DNA of 64,000 nt from an uncultured Emticicia sp. (GCF_937903345.1 NZ_CALCZQ010000060.1:14612-78611); one strand, 5' to 3'; shown: positions 8,753 to 17,273, counted from the first letter of the stretch. A program made the numbers and translations. Notes: generated from the letters alone by a model not told the origin.

Positions 8753-9220
8753 TTACCATTGCTTAAACGGCAAAGTTGATAAATTAGAATTATAATATTT
8801 CTCTTCGCCCGTTACTTCTTCGGCTGCCCAATCGGGCAAATCAAACTTTTCATCTTCGCTCGCAAGCTCAATTTCGGCCACAATCAAACCTTCATTTTCG
8901 CCCAAAAACACATCTACTTCCCATATTTTTCCAGAAAACAATACTTTGTATCGATATTTGGTCAAATCCGAAATTGCAAACATATCCAGCAGTTGAATAG
9001 CTTCTTCTTTGGGTATTTCGTATTCAAATTCGGCACGTGTTGCTCCCTCGGTTTTCCCCTTTATTGTCAGAAAACCCTTTGTGGCAGTCGCTCTAACTCT
9101 AATTGTTTTGTTAAGATCGGTTATCATGTAACCTTGTCTATAAAACGCTCTTTGTGGTTTTTCGGTAGAGGCCCATTTGGCATGATTTACCAAAAACTTT
9201 CTCTCAATTTCTACTCCCAT
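8753..9220 (-). CDS. CYTH-domain triphosphate-processing protein
   Basis: The 155-residue protein begins with the CYTH signature EIERKFLV (ExExK, residues 4-8) and has the alternating charged strands of the eight-strand tunnel (RVRATATKGFLTIKGK, EFEYEIP, EVDVFLGENEGLIVAEIEL). CYTH proteins act on triphosphates: inorganic triphosphatase, thiamine triphosphatase or class IV adenylyl cyclase. The short single-domain form resembles NE0496/YgiF N-domain triphosphatases. It is convergent with the gene upstream and has no operon partner. Confidence 0.88.
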   Translation of the reverse strand: MGVEIERKFLVNHAKWASTEKPQRAFYRQGYMITDLNKTIRVRATATKGFLTIKGKTEGATRAEFEYEIPKEEAIQLLDMFAISDLTKYRYKVLFSGKIWEVDVFLGENEGLIVAEIELASEDEKFDLPDWAAEEVTGEEKYYNSNLSTLPFKQW

Positions 9221-9436
9221 TTTTATTTTTTTCTAAATTATATTCTTATCAGTTTAAAATTGATTCTTCAATAGGCATCACACGAGAAACCCCAAGGTAA
9301 ATCAACTTTCTACTTCTCCACAAATATATACATTCAATTTTATTTCCTCCGAAAGTCTTGTTTTATTGCCAAAAAGTCCTTAATTTTTAGACAAAATTGT
9401 CTTTTTCATTAAAGATTTAACATTGGCATAATATTC

Positions 9437-9462
9437 TTGACGTTTTTTTAACCTTACATTTG
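9437..9462 (+). promoter_or_regulatory. Bacteroidota-type promoter for the response regulator
   Basis: TACATTTG at 9455-9462 matches the TAnnTTTG -7 box exactly. A TTG at 9437-9439 is a possible -33 element with a short spacer. Confidence 0.6.
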
Positions 9463-9497
9463 CATCATTAAATTACCACATAAATAAATTACTACTT

Positions 9498-10187
9498 ATG
9501 AGTATTGCTCACCGTGTTTTAGTAGTTGACGACGAAGCCGATATTGTAGAATTATTGGTTTATAATCTTGAAAAAGAAGGTTATAATGTAGCATCTGCTC
9601 CCGATGGTAAAAAAGCAATCGAAATTGCTAAAGAATTCCTCCCGGATTTAGTGATTCTTGATATTATGATGCCTTTCTTCGATGGCATAGAGGTTGGTCG
9701 TATGATTCGAGCCATGCCCGAACTAAAAAATACTTTTATTCTTTATCTAACTGCTCGTTCAGAAGAATATTCAGAAGTAGCGGCATTTGAACTTGGTGCA
9801 GATGATTATATAAATAAGCCCATCAAACCCCGTGCTTTAATGAGTCGAATCAATGCTTTTTTCAGACGAGAATCTCAGAAAACAGATATAGGAGATACAC
9901 TTGAAATTGCAGGATTAAGCATTAATCGCTTGAATTATACCGTAACTAAAGCCGACGGAAGTGTTATAGTTTTACCTAAAAAAGAATTTGAATTAATATC
10001 TTTTCTTGCTCAATATCCCAATAAGGTATTTAGTCGCGACGAAATTTTGCAAAAAATTTGGGGTGCTGATGTATATGTAGTCGAACGTACGATTGATGTG
10101 CACATCCGAAAGGTCCGCGAAAAAGTGGGTGAAACCTATATTAAAACCCTTAAAGGAGTGGGTTATATGTTTACTGACGAGGTGTAA
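9498..10187 (+). CDS. PhoB/OmpR-family response regulator
   Basis: The 229-residue protein has an N-terminal receiver (VLVVDDEADIVELL; phosphoacceptor Asp55 in LVILDIMMP; LTARSE; conserved Lys in NKPIKP) and a C-terminal winged-helix DNA-binding domain (residues about 130-229, FSRDEILQKIWG, RTIDVHIRKVREKVG, IKTLKGVGYMF). It is a DNA-binding output regulator of a two-component system. The sensor kinase follows 56 bases downstream. PhoB-like by architecture; the actual signal is not readable and no Pho genes are nearby. Confidence 0.93.
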   Translation: MSIAHRVLVVDDEADIVELLVYNLEKEGYNVASAPDGKKAIEIAKEFLPDLVILDIMMPFFDGIEVGRMIRAMPELKNTFILYLTARSEEYSEVAAFELGADDYINKPIKPRALMSRINAFFRRESQKTDIGDTLEIAGLSINRLNYTVTKADGSVIVLPKKEFELISFLAQYPNKVFSRDEILQKIWGADVYVVERTIDVHIRKVREKVGETYIKTLKGVGYMFTDEV

Positions 10188-10200
10188 TTTCGATGCTAAA

Positions 10201-10223
10201 TTGCTAATTTTCAATTACATTTG
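10201..10223 (+). promoter_or_regulatory. Possible internal promoter before the histidine kinase
   Basis: TACATTTG at 10216-10223 is an exact -7 box, followed by GCA as in the promoter of the regulator gene. TTG at 10201 is a possible -33 element, but the spacer is short. Confidence 0.4.
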
Positions 10224-10243
10224 CAGTAAAAAACTACTAAATA

Positions 10244-11311
10244 ATGTCTTTTAGCCCTCGAATCATTGCTTTTTTTTTGGCTATCTTTATTACGCTTATT
10301 TCGATTGCGTTTCTAAGTTTTGTGCCTGACGTTACGGTCGCTATGCTTTTCGTAGTAGGTGTGGCGTGTTTTTTTGCTACTTTCTTTTTGGTTTTTTATA
10401 CTATTGATATTTTGGTTTTTCGGGAAGTTGAACAAATATCCAAGACTATTCAACAACTTAAAATACGTGATTTTGATATTTCGAGAAAATCCCTTTTAAA
10501 AAGCGTTAACCCAATCAAAAAACTAAATAACGAGATTTCGACCTATGTGGCTAAAAAGCAAACCGAAATCGAGGAATTGAAAAAAATGGAACTGTTCCGT
10601 CGCGAATTTTTGGCAGATGTCTCTCACGAACTCAAAACACCTATTTTTGCCGCTCAAGGCTTTATTCATACCCTCATTGAAGGAGCAAAAGACGACCCAA
10701 AAACCCTCGACCGTTTCTTAAATCGTGCCGCTAAAAGCATTGATGGACTTGATGCTCTGGTCCGAGATTTAGTAACACTCTCACAAGTAGAAAAAGGCGA
10801 TTTGAAAATGCACTTCGAGCTAATCGACCTAAAAAATATTACACAGGAAATCTTTGAGCAACTTGAACATAAGGCAGAAAGTCGAGGTGTAATGCTTAAA
10901 ATCAAGCCAAAAATATTTGAAAAAGCCATAGTTAGGGCCGATAAACAACGAATTACTCAGGTTTTGACCAATCTAATAGATAATGCGATAAAATATGGCA
11001 AAGAAAATGGAAAAATTATAGTCGAAATAGAGGAAGACAAAAAACACTTTCACTTATCCGTTGAAGACGATGGTCCAGGAATTCAGCCCGAACACCTTTC
11101 TCGCATCTTTGAACGTTTCTACCGAGTTGATAAAAGCCGCTCACGAGATACAGGCGGAACTGGCCTAGGTTTGGCAATTGTAAAGCATATTTTAAATGCC
11201 CATCATTCCAAAATTACAGTCACAAGTAAAATTGATAAAGGCACTACTTTTAAATTCAAACTTGCCAAAATCATCGAAAATTCTCCTGAAAAATTAGTCG
11301 AAAATCAATAA
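10244..11311 (+). CDS. PhoR-like sensor histidine kinase
   Basis: The 355-residue membrane kinase has two N-terminal transmembrane segments (about 7-30 and 34-56) with almost no periplasmic loop. A short linker leads to a HisKA dimerisation domain with FLADVSHELKTP (phospho-His128) and a HATPase_c domain with N, G1 (DDGPGI), F (ERFYRVD) and G2 (GTGLGLAIVKHI) boxes. The lack of a sensor domain suggests it reads membrane or partner-protein signals, as proposed for PhoR. It should phosphorylate the regulator encoded immediately upstream. Confidence 0.93.
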   Translation: MSFSPRIIAFFLAIFITLISIAFLSFVPDVTVAMLFVVGVACFFATFFLVFYTIDILVFREVEQISKTIQQLKIRDFDISRKSLLKSVNPIKKLNNEISTYVAKKQTEIEELKKMELFRREFLADVSHELKTPIFAAQGFIHTLIEGAKDDPKTLDRFLNRAAKSIDGLDALVRDLVTLSQVEKGDLKMHFELIDLKNITQEIFEQLEHKAESRGVMLKIKPKIFEKAIVRADKQRITQVLTNLIDNAIKYGKENGKIIVEIEEDKKHFHLSVEDDGPGIQPEHLSRIFERFYRVDKSRSRDTGGTGLGLAIVKHILNAHHSKITVTSKIDKGTTFKFKLAKIIENSPEKLVENQ

Positions 11312-11360
11312 TGTTCCATAAAAACCTTTGCAGCTAACAAAACCTTATGGGTTTTAAGAG

Positions 11361-11368
11361 TAACTTTG
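11361..11368 (+). promoter_or_regulatory. Probable -7 box of the RluA-family gene
   Basis: TAACTTTG matches TAnnTTTG 20 bases before the start codon. The -33 element is not clear. Confidence 0.4.
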
Positions 11369-11388
11369 TATAAAAAAGCAGGTAAACA

Positions 11389-12192
11389 ATGGAATACGAC
11401 TTCGATTTAAGTGTTTTCGACGAGAAAGAAACACCAAAAATTAAAAATACAATCAAGAAAATCGTTTTCAAAGACATCATTATCTTTGAGAACGATGACT
11501 ATATCTTAATTAATAAACCGCCCTATATATCAAGCCTTGACGAGCGAACACAGGACAAGCGTCTAGGCGGTACCCCACAAAGTATTTTACGACTAGCAAA
11601 AGAATATTATGGCGATGCCCAACTCTGCCACCGTCTGGATAAAGAAACTTCAGGTGTATTGGCGATTGCCAAAAACCCAGCTGCTTATCGTAGTCTTGCA
11701 ATGCAATTTGAAGCCCGTGAAGTAGCGAAGCGTTACCACGCCATTACGAATGGTGTACATGATTTTGAAGGTGTATCGGTTTATTTACCAATCGCCCAGC
11801 TTCGTGACGGTACTGGTGTAAGGATAGACCGAGAAAAAGGTAAAATAGCTGAAACAATTTTTAATACTTTGAAGGCTTACCATAATTATACTTTATTAGA
11901 ATGCATGCCAATCACTGGGCGTATGCACCAAATTAGAGTTCATCTTCAATGCCTCAAAGCACCTATCGTGAGCGACCCCATGTATGGTGGAAACGATATT
12001 TTTTTATCGCAAATCAAAAGTAAGAAATTTAATTTAAAAAACGGAACAGAAGAAATTCCACTCATTAGAAGAGTGGCTTTACATGCACATTCACTGACTT
12101 TTAAGATGATGAATAACGAGGTAGTTACAACAGAAGCTCCTTATCCAAAAGATTTTGGTGTAGTTGTAAAGCAATTAGATAAGTTTGGTTGA
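11389..12192 (+). CDS. RluA-family pseudouridine synthase
   Basis: The 267-residue protein isomerises uridine to pseudouridine in rRNA or tRNA. The catalytic motif HRLDKETSG contains Asp84; other family blocks are VLAIAKNP, KRYHAI, ITGRMHQIRVHLQ and PIVSDPMYGG. There is no S4 domain, unlike RluD, so it is nearer RluA/RluC catalytic cores with a short N-terminal extension. The target nucleotide cannot be assigned. It is convergent with greA across a shared hairpin. Confidence 0.9.
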   Translation: MEYDFDLSVFDEKETPKIKNTIKKIVFKDIIIFENDDYILINKPPYISSLDERTQDKRLGGTPQSILRLAKEYYGDAQLCHRLDKETSGVLAIAKNPAAYRSLAMQFEAREVAKRYHAITNGVHDFEGVSVYLPIAQLRDGTGVRIDREKGKIAETIFNTLKAYHNYTLLECMPITGRMHQIRVHLQCLKAPIVSDPMYGGNDIFLSQIKSKKFNLKNGTEEIPLIRRVALHAHSLTFKMMNNEVVTTEAPYPKDFGVVVKQLDKFG

Positions 12193-12197
12193 GACAC

Positions 12198-12244
12198 TAA
12201 CGTCGGCAAGCAATCAACTTTGAATTTAAGCTTTGCCGACGTTA
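12198..12244. terminator. Hairpin between convergent genes
   Basis: Arms TAACGTCGGCAAGC and GCTTTGCCGACGTTA pair with one bulged base and an 18-nt loop. There is no T-run on either side, so it may be a transcript 3'-end hairpin or a repeat unit. Confidence 0.6.
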
Positions 12245-12260
12245 TTAGCCTAAAGTAGTA

Positions 12261-12734
12261 TTATCTAGTTATCTCCAAAATTTCTACTTCTACAACACCT
12301 GCTGGTGCTTGAATTTCGGCAGTTTCGCCCAATTTTTTACCAAACAAGCCTTTTCCAAATGGAGAATTGATTGATATTTTACCCAATTTCAAATCAGCTT
12401 CTTCTTCGGCCACCAATGTATAGGTCATTGTGCCACCATTTTTCTTATTTTTTATTTTTACTTTCGATAACAAAGAAACCTTTGAGGTATCAATCGTTGA
12501 TTCATCTAAAATACGTGCGTTGGCCACAATCTCTTCGAGTTTAGAGATTTCCATCTCCATCAAACCTTGGGCATCTTTAGCAGCATCGTATTCGGCATTT
12601 TCTGACAAATCACCTTTATCACGAGCCTCCGCAATTTGGGCAGCAATGGCCGAGCGACCTTTAAATTTTAGTTCGTGGAGTTTATTTTTTAGGTTATTAA
12701 AACCTTCTTCGGTGTAATATTGAATTTTTGACAT
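12261..12734 (-). CDS. greA: Transcription elongation factor GreA
   Basis: The 157-residue protein has the GreA layout: N-terminal antiparallel coiled coil with the acidic tip (ARDKGDLSENAEYDAAK) that enters the RNA polymerase secondary channel and stimulates transcript cleavage in backtracked complexes, then a C-terminal FKBP-like domain (SPFGKGLFGKKLGETAEIQAP). Length matches E. coli GreA (158). The start MSKIQYYTEEG is the usual GreA start. Its 165-nt leader holds a tiny ORF and two hairpins, described separately. Confidence 0.97.
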   Translation of the reverse strand: MSKIQYYTEEGFNNLKNKLHELKFKGRSAIAAQIAEARDKGDLSENAEYDAAKDAQGLMEMEISKLEEIVANARILDESTIDTSKVSLLSKVKIKNKKNGGTMTYTLVAEEEADLKLGKISINSPFGKGLFGKKLGETAEIQAPAGVVEVEILEITR

Positions 12735-12750
12735 AACATTATTAAATTTA

Positions 12751-12772
12751 AAAACCCCTAAGATTTAGGGGT
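12751..12772 (-). terminator. Hairpin just upstream of the greA start
   Basis: ACCCCTAA and TTAGGGGT form an 8-bp stem with a 3-nt loop, followed on the minus strand by TTTTAAATTT. It lies 17 bases before the greA ATG, so it may end transcription or affect ribosome access. Confidence 0.55.
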
Positions 12773-12777
12773 GAGAC

Positions 12778-12806
12778 AAAAAAAAACGGCGAAAATCTCG
12801 ACCGTT
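12778..12806 (-). terminator. Intrinsic terminator inside the greA leader
   Basis: On the minus strand AACGG, a bulged T and CGA pair with TCG, C and CCGTT, followed by a run of nine T. Its 5' arm shares three bases with the 3' arm of the preceding stem (12804-12838). Confidence 0.7.
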
Positions 12807-12838
12807 TCAGAATAAAATTAACTTTTTATTCCTGAAAC
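12804..12838 (-). promoter_or_regulatory. Leader stem-loop before the greA terminator
   Basis: GTTTCAGGAATAAAA and TTTTATTCTGAAAC pair over 14 bp with one bulged G and a 6-nt loop. The 5' arm begins at the last base of the tiny ORF stop codon. Confidence 0.6.
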
Positions 12839-12888
12839 TATATTATCTTCGGGTGAAACAACACTTTATTTGTTCGTTTTCTTTTCAT
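12838..12888 (-). CDS. Candidate 16-residue leader peptide
   Basis: An ATG about 11 bases after the predicted transcription start opens a frame reading MKRKRTNKVLFHPKII and ending at TAG (12838-12840). It is strongly basic and its stop codon abuts the leader stem. It is too short for codon-based support. The position suggests a translated leader for greA attenuation or a tiny basic protein; either is inference. Confidence 0.4.
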   Translation of the reverse strand: MKRKRTNKVLFHPKII

Positions 12889-12905
12889 TTGCTTATTTTG
12901 ATTAA

Positions 12906-12934
12906 CAAAGGTACAAAGTTTTTTTAAAAATCAA
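12906..12934 (-). promoter_or_regulatory. Promoter of the greA leader
   Basis: On the minus strand TTG (12934-12932) is followed after 18 bases by TACCTTTG (12913-12906), a close match to the Bacteroidota consensus. Transcription should start near 12899. Confidence 0.65.
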
Positions 12935-12969
12935 GAGATTTTTGAAACCACATTATTTATAACGAAAAT

Positions 12970-13887
12970 ATGATGAAAATAGTTTTTATGGGTACACCCG
13001 ATTTTGCAGTAGCAAGTTTGAAGGCATTGGTAGAGGGAGGCAAGTGTGAGGTAGTTGCTGTTATAACAGCCCCCGATAAACCATCGGGAAGAGGCTTATT
13101 AATGAACGAAACTCCCGTAAAGAAATATGCAGTTTTACAGGGCATTCCTGTATTGCAGCCTGAGAAACTGAAAAATCCTGAATTTTTAGAAGAACTTCGC
13201 AGTTATCAAGCTGATTTACAGATAGTTGTAGCATTCAGAATGCTGCCAGAAGTGGTTTGGAATATGCCACGCCTTGGCACTTTCAATTTGCACGGTTCAC
13301 TTTTACCCCAATACCGTGGTGCAGCTCCCATCAATTGGGCGGTTATTAATGGAGAAGTAGAAACGGGTGTAACAACATTTTTCCTACAGCATGAAATTGA
13401 TACGGGAAATGTAATTTTCACGGAAAAAACACCAATTCTACTTGAAGATAATGCAGGAACGATTCACGATAAATTGATGGAACTTGGAGCAGGTTTAGTT
13501 GTAAAAACTGTAGAAGCAATTGGGTTAGGAAATTACCCACAGATTCCGCAAGATATGAGTGCTGCACTTAAATCTGCACCAAAAATATTTAAAGAAACTT
13601 GCCAAATCGACTGGAGTTTATCGGCCGAAAGAATCCATAATTTCGTTCGAGGACTTTCGCCCTACCCTGCCGCTTGGACTACGCTGAATGATAAAATCTG
13701 CAAAATCTACAAAACTGAAATTGGTGAAATTGCGAATGATTCGGCTTTGATAGGAAGTTTCAAGACTGATGGAAAAACTTACCTCAACTTTAGAAGTGCG
13801 GATAAATGGATAAAAATCAAAGAACTACAACTCGAAGGCAAAAAACGTATGGAAATTGAAGAGTTTTTGAGAGGCTTTAGGGCGTAA
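12970..13887 (+). CDS. fmt: Methionyl-tRNA formyltransferase
   Basis: The 305-residue enzyme transfers a formyl group from 10-formyl-tetrahydrofolate to initiator Met-tRNA. The N-terminal Rossmann domain starts KIVFMGTPDFAVASL; the active-site block is FNLHGSLLPQYRGAAPINWA with Asn and His, and the catalytic Asp is in EIDTGN. The C-terminal tRNA-binding OB-like domain begins near residue 205 (IDWSLSAERIHNFVRGLSPYP). Length is normal. The second Met codon at 12973 is an equally good start. It diverges from the greA leader, so the two promoters share the 12900-12970 region. Confidence 0.96.
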   Translation: MMKIVFMGTPDFAVASLKALVEGGKCEVVAVITAPDKPSGRGLLMNETPVKKYAVLQGIPVLQPEKLKNPEFLEELRSYQADLQIVVAFRMLPEVVWNMPRLGTFNLHGSLLPQYRGAAPINWAVINGEVETGVTTFFLQHEIDTGNVIFTEKTPILLEDNAGTIHDKLMELGAGLVVKTVEAIGLGNYPQIPQDMSAALKSAPKIFKETCQIDWSLSAERIHNFVRGLSPYPAAWTTLNDKICKIYKTEIGEIANDSALIGSFKTDGKTYLNFRSADKWIKIKELQLEGKKRMEIEEFLRGFRA

Positions 13888-14094
13888 TTTGCTTGTTAAC
13901 TCTCTTTCTCTAAAATTAGCCATAAGTTAATTTTATGGATATACCTTATAATTTTTAATAGTTAATTCTTAATTCGCAACGTTTTCTTAGCGAACTTTGT
14001 AATCAGAAATTACGTAGATTATGAAGGACAGTTTTTGACGCAACTCCAATTTCAACCCGTCAAATAAAAATCGTTATAAAATTTTATAATAAAT

Positions 14095-15084
14095 ATGCTA
14101 ATCAGTCGCCCACGTAGAAATAGAAAAAGTGCTGCAATCAGAGATTTAGTACAAGAAACCACCCTTTCGGTCAATGATTTTATCTTTCCGATGTTTGTGA
14201 TGGAAGGTTCGGGTATCAAGAGTGAGATAAAATCAATGCCAAACATTTATCGCTTTTCGATTGATACTTTGCTCGAAGAAATCAAAGAGGTTTCTGATTT
14301 AGGAATTAAATCAATCTGCCTTTTTCCGAATTATCCCGAAGCAAAAAAAGATAAATACGCCACCGAAAGCCACAATCCCGAAACACTTTATTTAAAAGCA
14401 TTGAGCGAAATCAAAGATAAATTCCCGCACATTGCTCTTATGACTGACGTTGCAATGGATCCATACAGCAGCGATGGACACGATGGATTGGTTGGGAATG
14501 GTGCGGATGGATTAGTCGAGATTTTGAACGACAAAACTCTTTACATTCTGGGCAAAATGGCTCTCGCACAAGCCCAGGCAGGAGCAGATATTATTGGGCC
14601 ATCGGATATGATGGATGGTCGAATTGGCTACATCAGAAAAATACTTGATGATGAAGGCTTTACGAATGTAAGTATCATGTCGTATTCCGTAAAATATGCG
14701 AGTGCATTTTACGGCCCATTCCGTGATGCTCTTGATTCTGCCCCAAAATTTGGTGATAAAAAAACCTACCAAATGAATCCTGCCAATGTGCGTGAGGCCC
14801 TCATCGAAGGTCAGCTTGATGTGGCCGAAGGTGCAGATTTTTTGATGGTAAAACCTGCGTTTTCCTACTTAGACGTTATTAAAACAATGGCAGATAATTT
14901 TGATTTGCCAATTGCTGCATATAATGTTTCGGGCGAATATGCCATGATAAAAGCCGCTTCTCAAAATGGCTGGCTCGACGGCGACAAAGCCATGCTAGAA
15001 ATGCTATTGAGCATCAAACGTGCAGGAGCAAAAATTATCTTGAGTTATTTTGCGAAAGAGTTCGCTATCTTGAAAAACTATTAA
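14095..15084 (+). CDS. hemB: Porphobilinogen synthase (delta-aminolevulinate dehydratase)
   Basis: The 329-residue TIM-barrel enzyme condenses two 5-aminolevulinate molecules to porphobilinogen in tetrapyrrole synthesis. The two active lysines are in MSYSVKYAS and FLMVKPAFSY. The loop that holds the zinc cysteines in plant-unlike bacterial and animal enzymes reads DVAMDPYSSDGHDG and has no Cys, which indicates the magnesium-dependent type. GPSDMMDGRIG and the C-terminal ILSYFAKEFA are also typical. hemE lies 11 kb away on the other strand. Confidence 0.96.
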   Translation: MLISRPRRNRKSAAIRDLVQETTLSVNDFIFPMFVMEGSGIKSEIKSMPNIYRFSIDTLLEEIKEVSDLGIKSICLFPNYPEAKKDKYATESHNPETLYLKALSEIKDKFPHIALMTDVAMDPYSSDGHDGLVGNGADGLVEILNDKTLYILGKMALAQAQAGADIIGPSDMMDGRIGYIRKILDDEGFTNVSIMSYSVKYASAFYGPFRDALDSAPKFGDKKTYQMNPANVREALIEGQLDVAEGADFLMVKPAFSYLDVIKTMADNFDLPIAAYNVSGEYAMIKAASQNGWLDGDKAMLEMLLSIKRAGAKIILSYFAKEFAILKNY

Positions 15085-15139
15085 AAATTAGCTGTTTCAA
15101 CAATATTTTTTTAAGTTTGAATATAAAATGATTTGAAAT

Positions 15140-15691
15140 ATGGTATTAGAAAATGAAACACAAATACTTCCCAAAACCTTAATTGAATTCCTAAATTGGG
15201 AGCCAAACGATGGTTTTAAATATGAGTGGAATGATGGTGAGCTAATAAAATTTGAAGGTATGAACAAGAAACAGGTTTATATTTATAATGTTTTGAATAA
15301 ACTTTTTAGTAAAAAAGGTTATATCGAAACTGGGTCATTGGTTTCAGAATATGATGTTATGCTTACAGGCATACAAATGCGTAGGCCAGATATTGCCTAC
15401 TTGACTGATAAACAAATGTTGCAAGGGCGAAAAGGTGAAGATGTAATTCCCGAGTTTGTCATTGAAATCATTTCAGAAACGGATCAGTTTTATAAAATTG
15501 AAGATAAAATTACTGAATATTTCAAAGCAGGGGTAAAAGTTATCTGGAATATTGTTCCTGAGCACAAATTGGTTTACATCTACACTTCTCGCAAAACCGT
15601 AAAGATTTGTAGCGATAATGATATTTGCTCTGCCGACCCAGTTTTACCTGATTTTTCAATTGTAGTAAATGATATTTTTACCGAACAATAA
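15140..15691 (+). CDS. Uma2-family putative endonuclease (DUF820)
   Basis: The 183-residue protein matches the Uma2/DUF820 family, which has a PD-(D/E)XK-like fold. Visible blocks are FEGMNKKQ, MRRPDIAYLTDKQ, PEFVIEIISETDQF and KITEYFKAGVKVIWNI. Asp in RRPD and Glu in VIEI fit the nuclease core. Such genes are multicopy and of unknown function in many bacteria. It lies between hemB and pyrC, 55 bases after hemB, and is not obviously linked in function. Confidence 0.85.
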   Translation: MVLENETQILPKTLIEFLNWEPNDGFKYEWNDGELIKFEGMNKKQVYIYNVLNKLFSKKGYIETGSLVSEYDVMLTGIQMRRPDIAYLTDKQMLQGRKGEDVIPEFVIEIISETDQFYKIEDKITEYFKAGVKVIWNIVPEHKLVYIYTSRKTVKICSDNDICSADPVLPDFSIVVNDIFTEQ

Positions 15692-15723
15692 ACCTTCATT
15701 AATTTTAAAAATATTACACATTT

Positions 15724-15775
15724 ATTTAGCTCAAAATTTTTGGCAAAAACCCGAAGATTTTGAGCTAAATTTTAT
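15724..15775 (+). terminator. Hairpin after the Uma2 gene
   Basis: ATTTAGCTCAAAA at 15724-15736 is perfectly complementary to 15758-15770, with a 21-nt loop and a TTTTA tail. It lies 20 bases before the pyrC start, so it could also sit in the pyrC leader. Confidence 0.6.
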
Positions 15776-15789
15776 ACAATAACCTCTCC

Positions 15790-17133
15790 ATGTCACAAAA
15801 AATATTGATATTAAACGCCCTCGTAGTAAACGAAGGAAAAATTACACCAGCTGATGTTTTTATCAAAGATGGGTTCATTGAACAAATCGGAAATAATCTT
15901 TCGCACCTCAAAACCACAAAAGTGATTGATGCCACTGGCAAATATCTTTTACCAGGTGTGATAGACGACCAAGTGCATTTTCGTGAACCAGGCCTTACGC
16001 ACAAGGCAAGCATTGCTACCGAAGCCCGTGCGGCCGTAGCGGGTGGAACTACGAGTTTCATGGAAATGCCCAATACAGTGCCAAATGCACTTACACAAGC
16101 ACTTTTGGAGGATAAATATCAAATAGCAGCTAAAACATCAGTAGCTAATTACTCATTTTTTATGGGAGCATCAAATGACAATTATGATGAAGCCATGAAA
16201 ACCGACACCAAAAATATTTGTGGTTTGAAAATATTCATGGGAAGCTCAACTGGTAATATGTTGGTTGATGATAAAAGTGTTTTAACAAAAATATTCTCCA
16301 ATTTTCCATCATTAATTGCCACTCACTGCGAAGACGAAGCCACCGTAAAAGCCAATTTGGCCAAATACAAAGAGCAATACGGCGATAACTTACCGCATGA
16401 CGTTCATGCTATCATTCGCAATGAAGAAGCTTGCTATAAATCATCTTCAATGGCCGTAGAATTGGCTAAAAAACACGGCACAAGATTACACATTTTACAT
16501 ATTTCTACGGCTGACGAGATTTCGCTTTTCAGTAATGCGTTATTCACGAAAGAGAAACCTAAAAATATCACTTCTGAGGTTTGTGTGCATCATCTTTGGT
16601 TTGATGCTGATGATTATAAAACTTTGGGAAATCAAATCAAATGTAATCCAGCCATCAAGCACGGACACCGTGAAAAATTGCTTCAAGCATTAATCGATGA
16701 CCATTTTGATGTAGTTGCAACTGACCATGCACCGCATACGTGGGAAGAAAAACAGCAATCTTACTGGCAAGCTCCTGCTGGACTTCCATTGGTGCAACAT
16801 TCTCTCAATGTAATGTTGGAGTTTCATAAGCAAGGAAAAATTTCGCTCGAAAAAATTGCTCAAAAAATGGCTCACTCAGTGGCCGATTGTTTTGAAATCA
16901 ACCGCCGAGGCTATATCCGTGAAGGCTATTGGGCTGATTTGGTTTTGGTTGATTTGAGCGAAAAAACTCTCGTCACGAAAGATACTCTTTATGCCAAATG
17001 TGGTTGGTCTCCTTTTGAAGGAACTGAATTTAGTTCAAAAATTACCCATACCATTGTTTCGGGAAAAATAGCCTTCAATAATGGTAAGTTTGATGAAATT
17101 AACAAAGGTCAGCGATTGACATTTGAAAGATAA
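15790..17133 (+). CDS. pyrC: Dihydroorotase (class I amidohydrolase)
   Basis: The 447-residue amidohydrolase interconverts carbamoyl-aspartate and dihydroorotate in pyrimidine synthesis. The N-terminal beta-sandwich precedes a TIM barrel with GVIDDQVHFREPG (residues 56-68), the carbamylated Lys in GLKIFMG, His in ATHCEDE and ILHIST, and Asp in VATDHAPH. The usual HxH metal motif reads QVH, with Gln61 in place of the first His; I recall this variant from other Bacteroidota dihydroorotases. Length and motif order are otherwise normal. Related hydantoinase-type amidohydrolases are a weaker alternative. Confidence 0.9.
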   Translation: MSQKILILNALVVNEGKITPADVFIKDGFIEQIGNNLSHLKTTKVIDATGKYLLPGVIDDQVHFREPGLTHKASIATEARAAVAGGTTSFMEMPNTVPNALTQALLEDKYQIAAKTSVANYSFFMGASNDNYDEAMKTDTKNICGLKIFMGSSTGNMLVDDKSVLTKIFSNFPSLIATHCEDEATVKANLAKYKEQYGDNLPHDVHAIIRNEEACYKSSSMAVELAKKHGTRLHILHISTADEISLFSNALFTKEKPKNITSEVCVHHLWFDADDYKTLGNQIKCNPAIKHGHREKLLQALIDDHFDVVATDHAPHTWEEKQQSYWQAPAGLPLVQHSLNVMLEFHKQGKISLEKIAQKMAHSVADCFEINRRGYIREGYWADLVLVDLSEKTLVTKDTLYAKCGWSPFEGTEFSSKITHTIVSGKIAFNNGKFDEINKGQRLTFER

Positions 17134-17159
17134 TTCATGCTTGTTTTTAGCTTAAAAGC

Positions 17160-17192
17160 ATCCCCCTACTATGCGTATGTAGGGGGATTTTT
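17160..17192 (+). terminator. Intrinsic terminator of pyrC
   Basis: ATCCCCCTAC and GTAGGGGGAT form a 10-bp stem with a 9-nt loop, followed by TTTT. Confidence 0.9.
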
Positions 17193-17273
17193 ATTGAATA
17201 TTGCCTCACGAAATAATTTAAATTTTAATAAAATTAGTGCCATTTATTTTCGAATATTTTTTTAACTTTAAGC

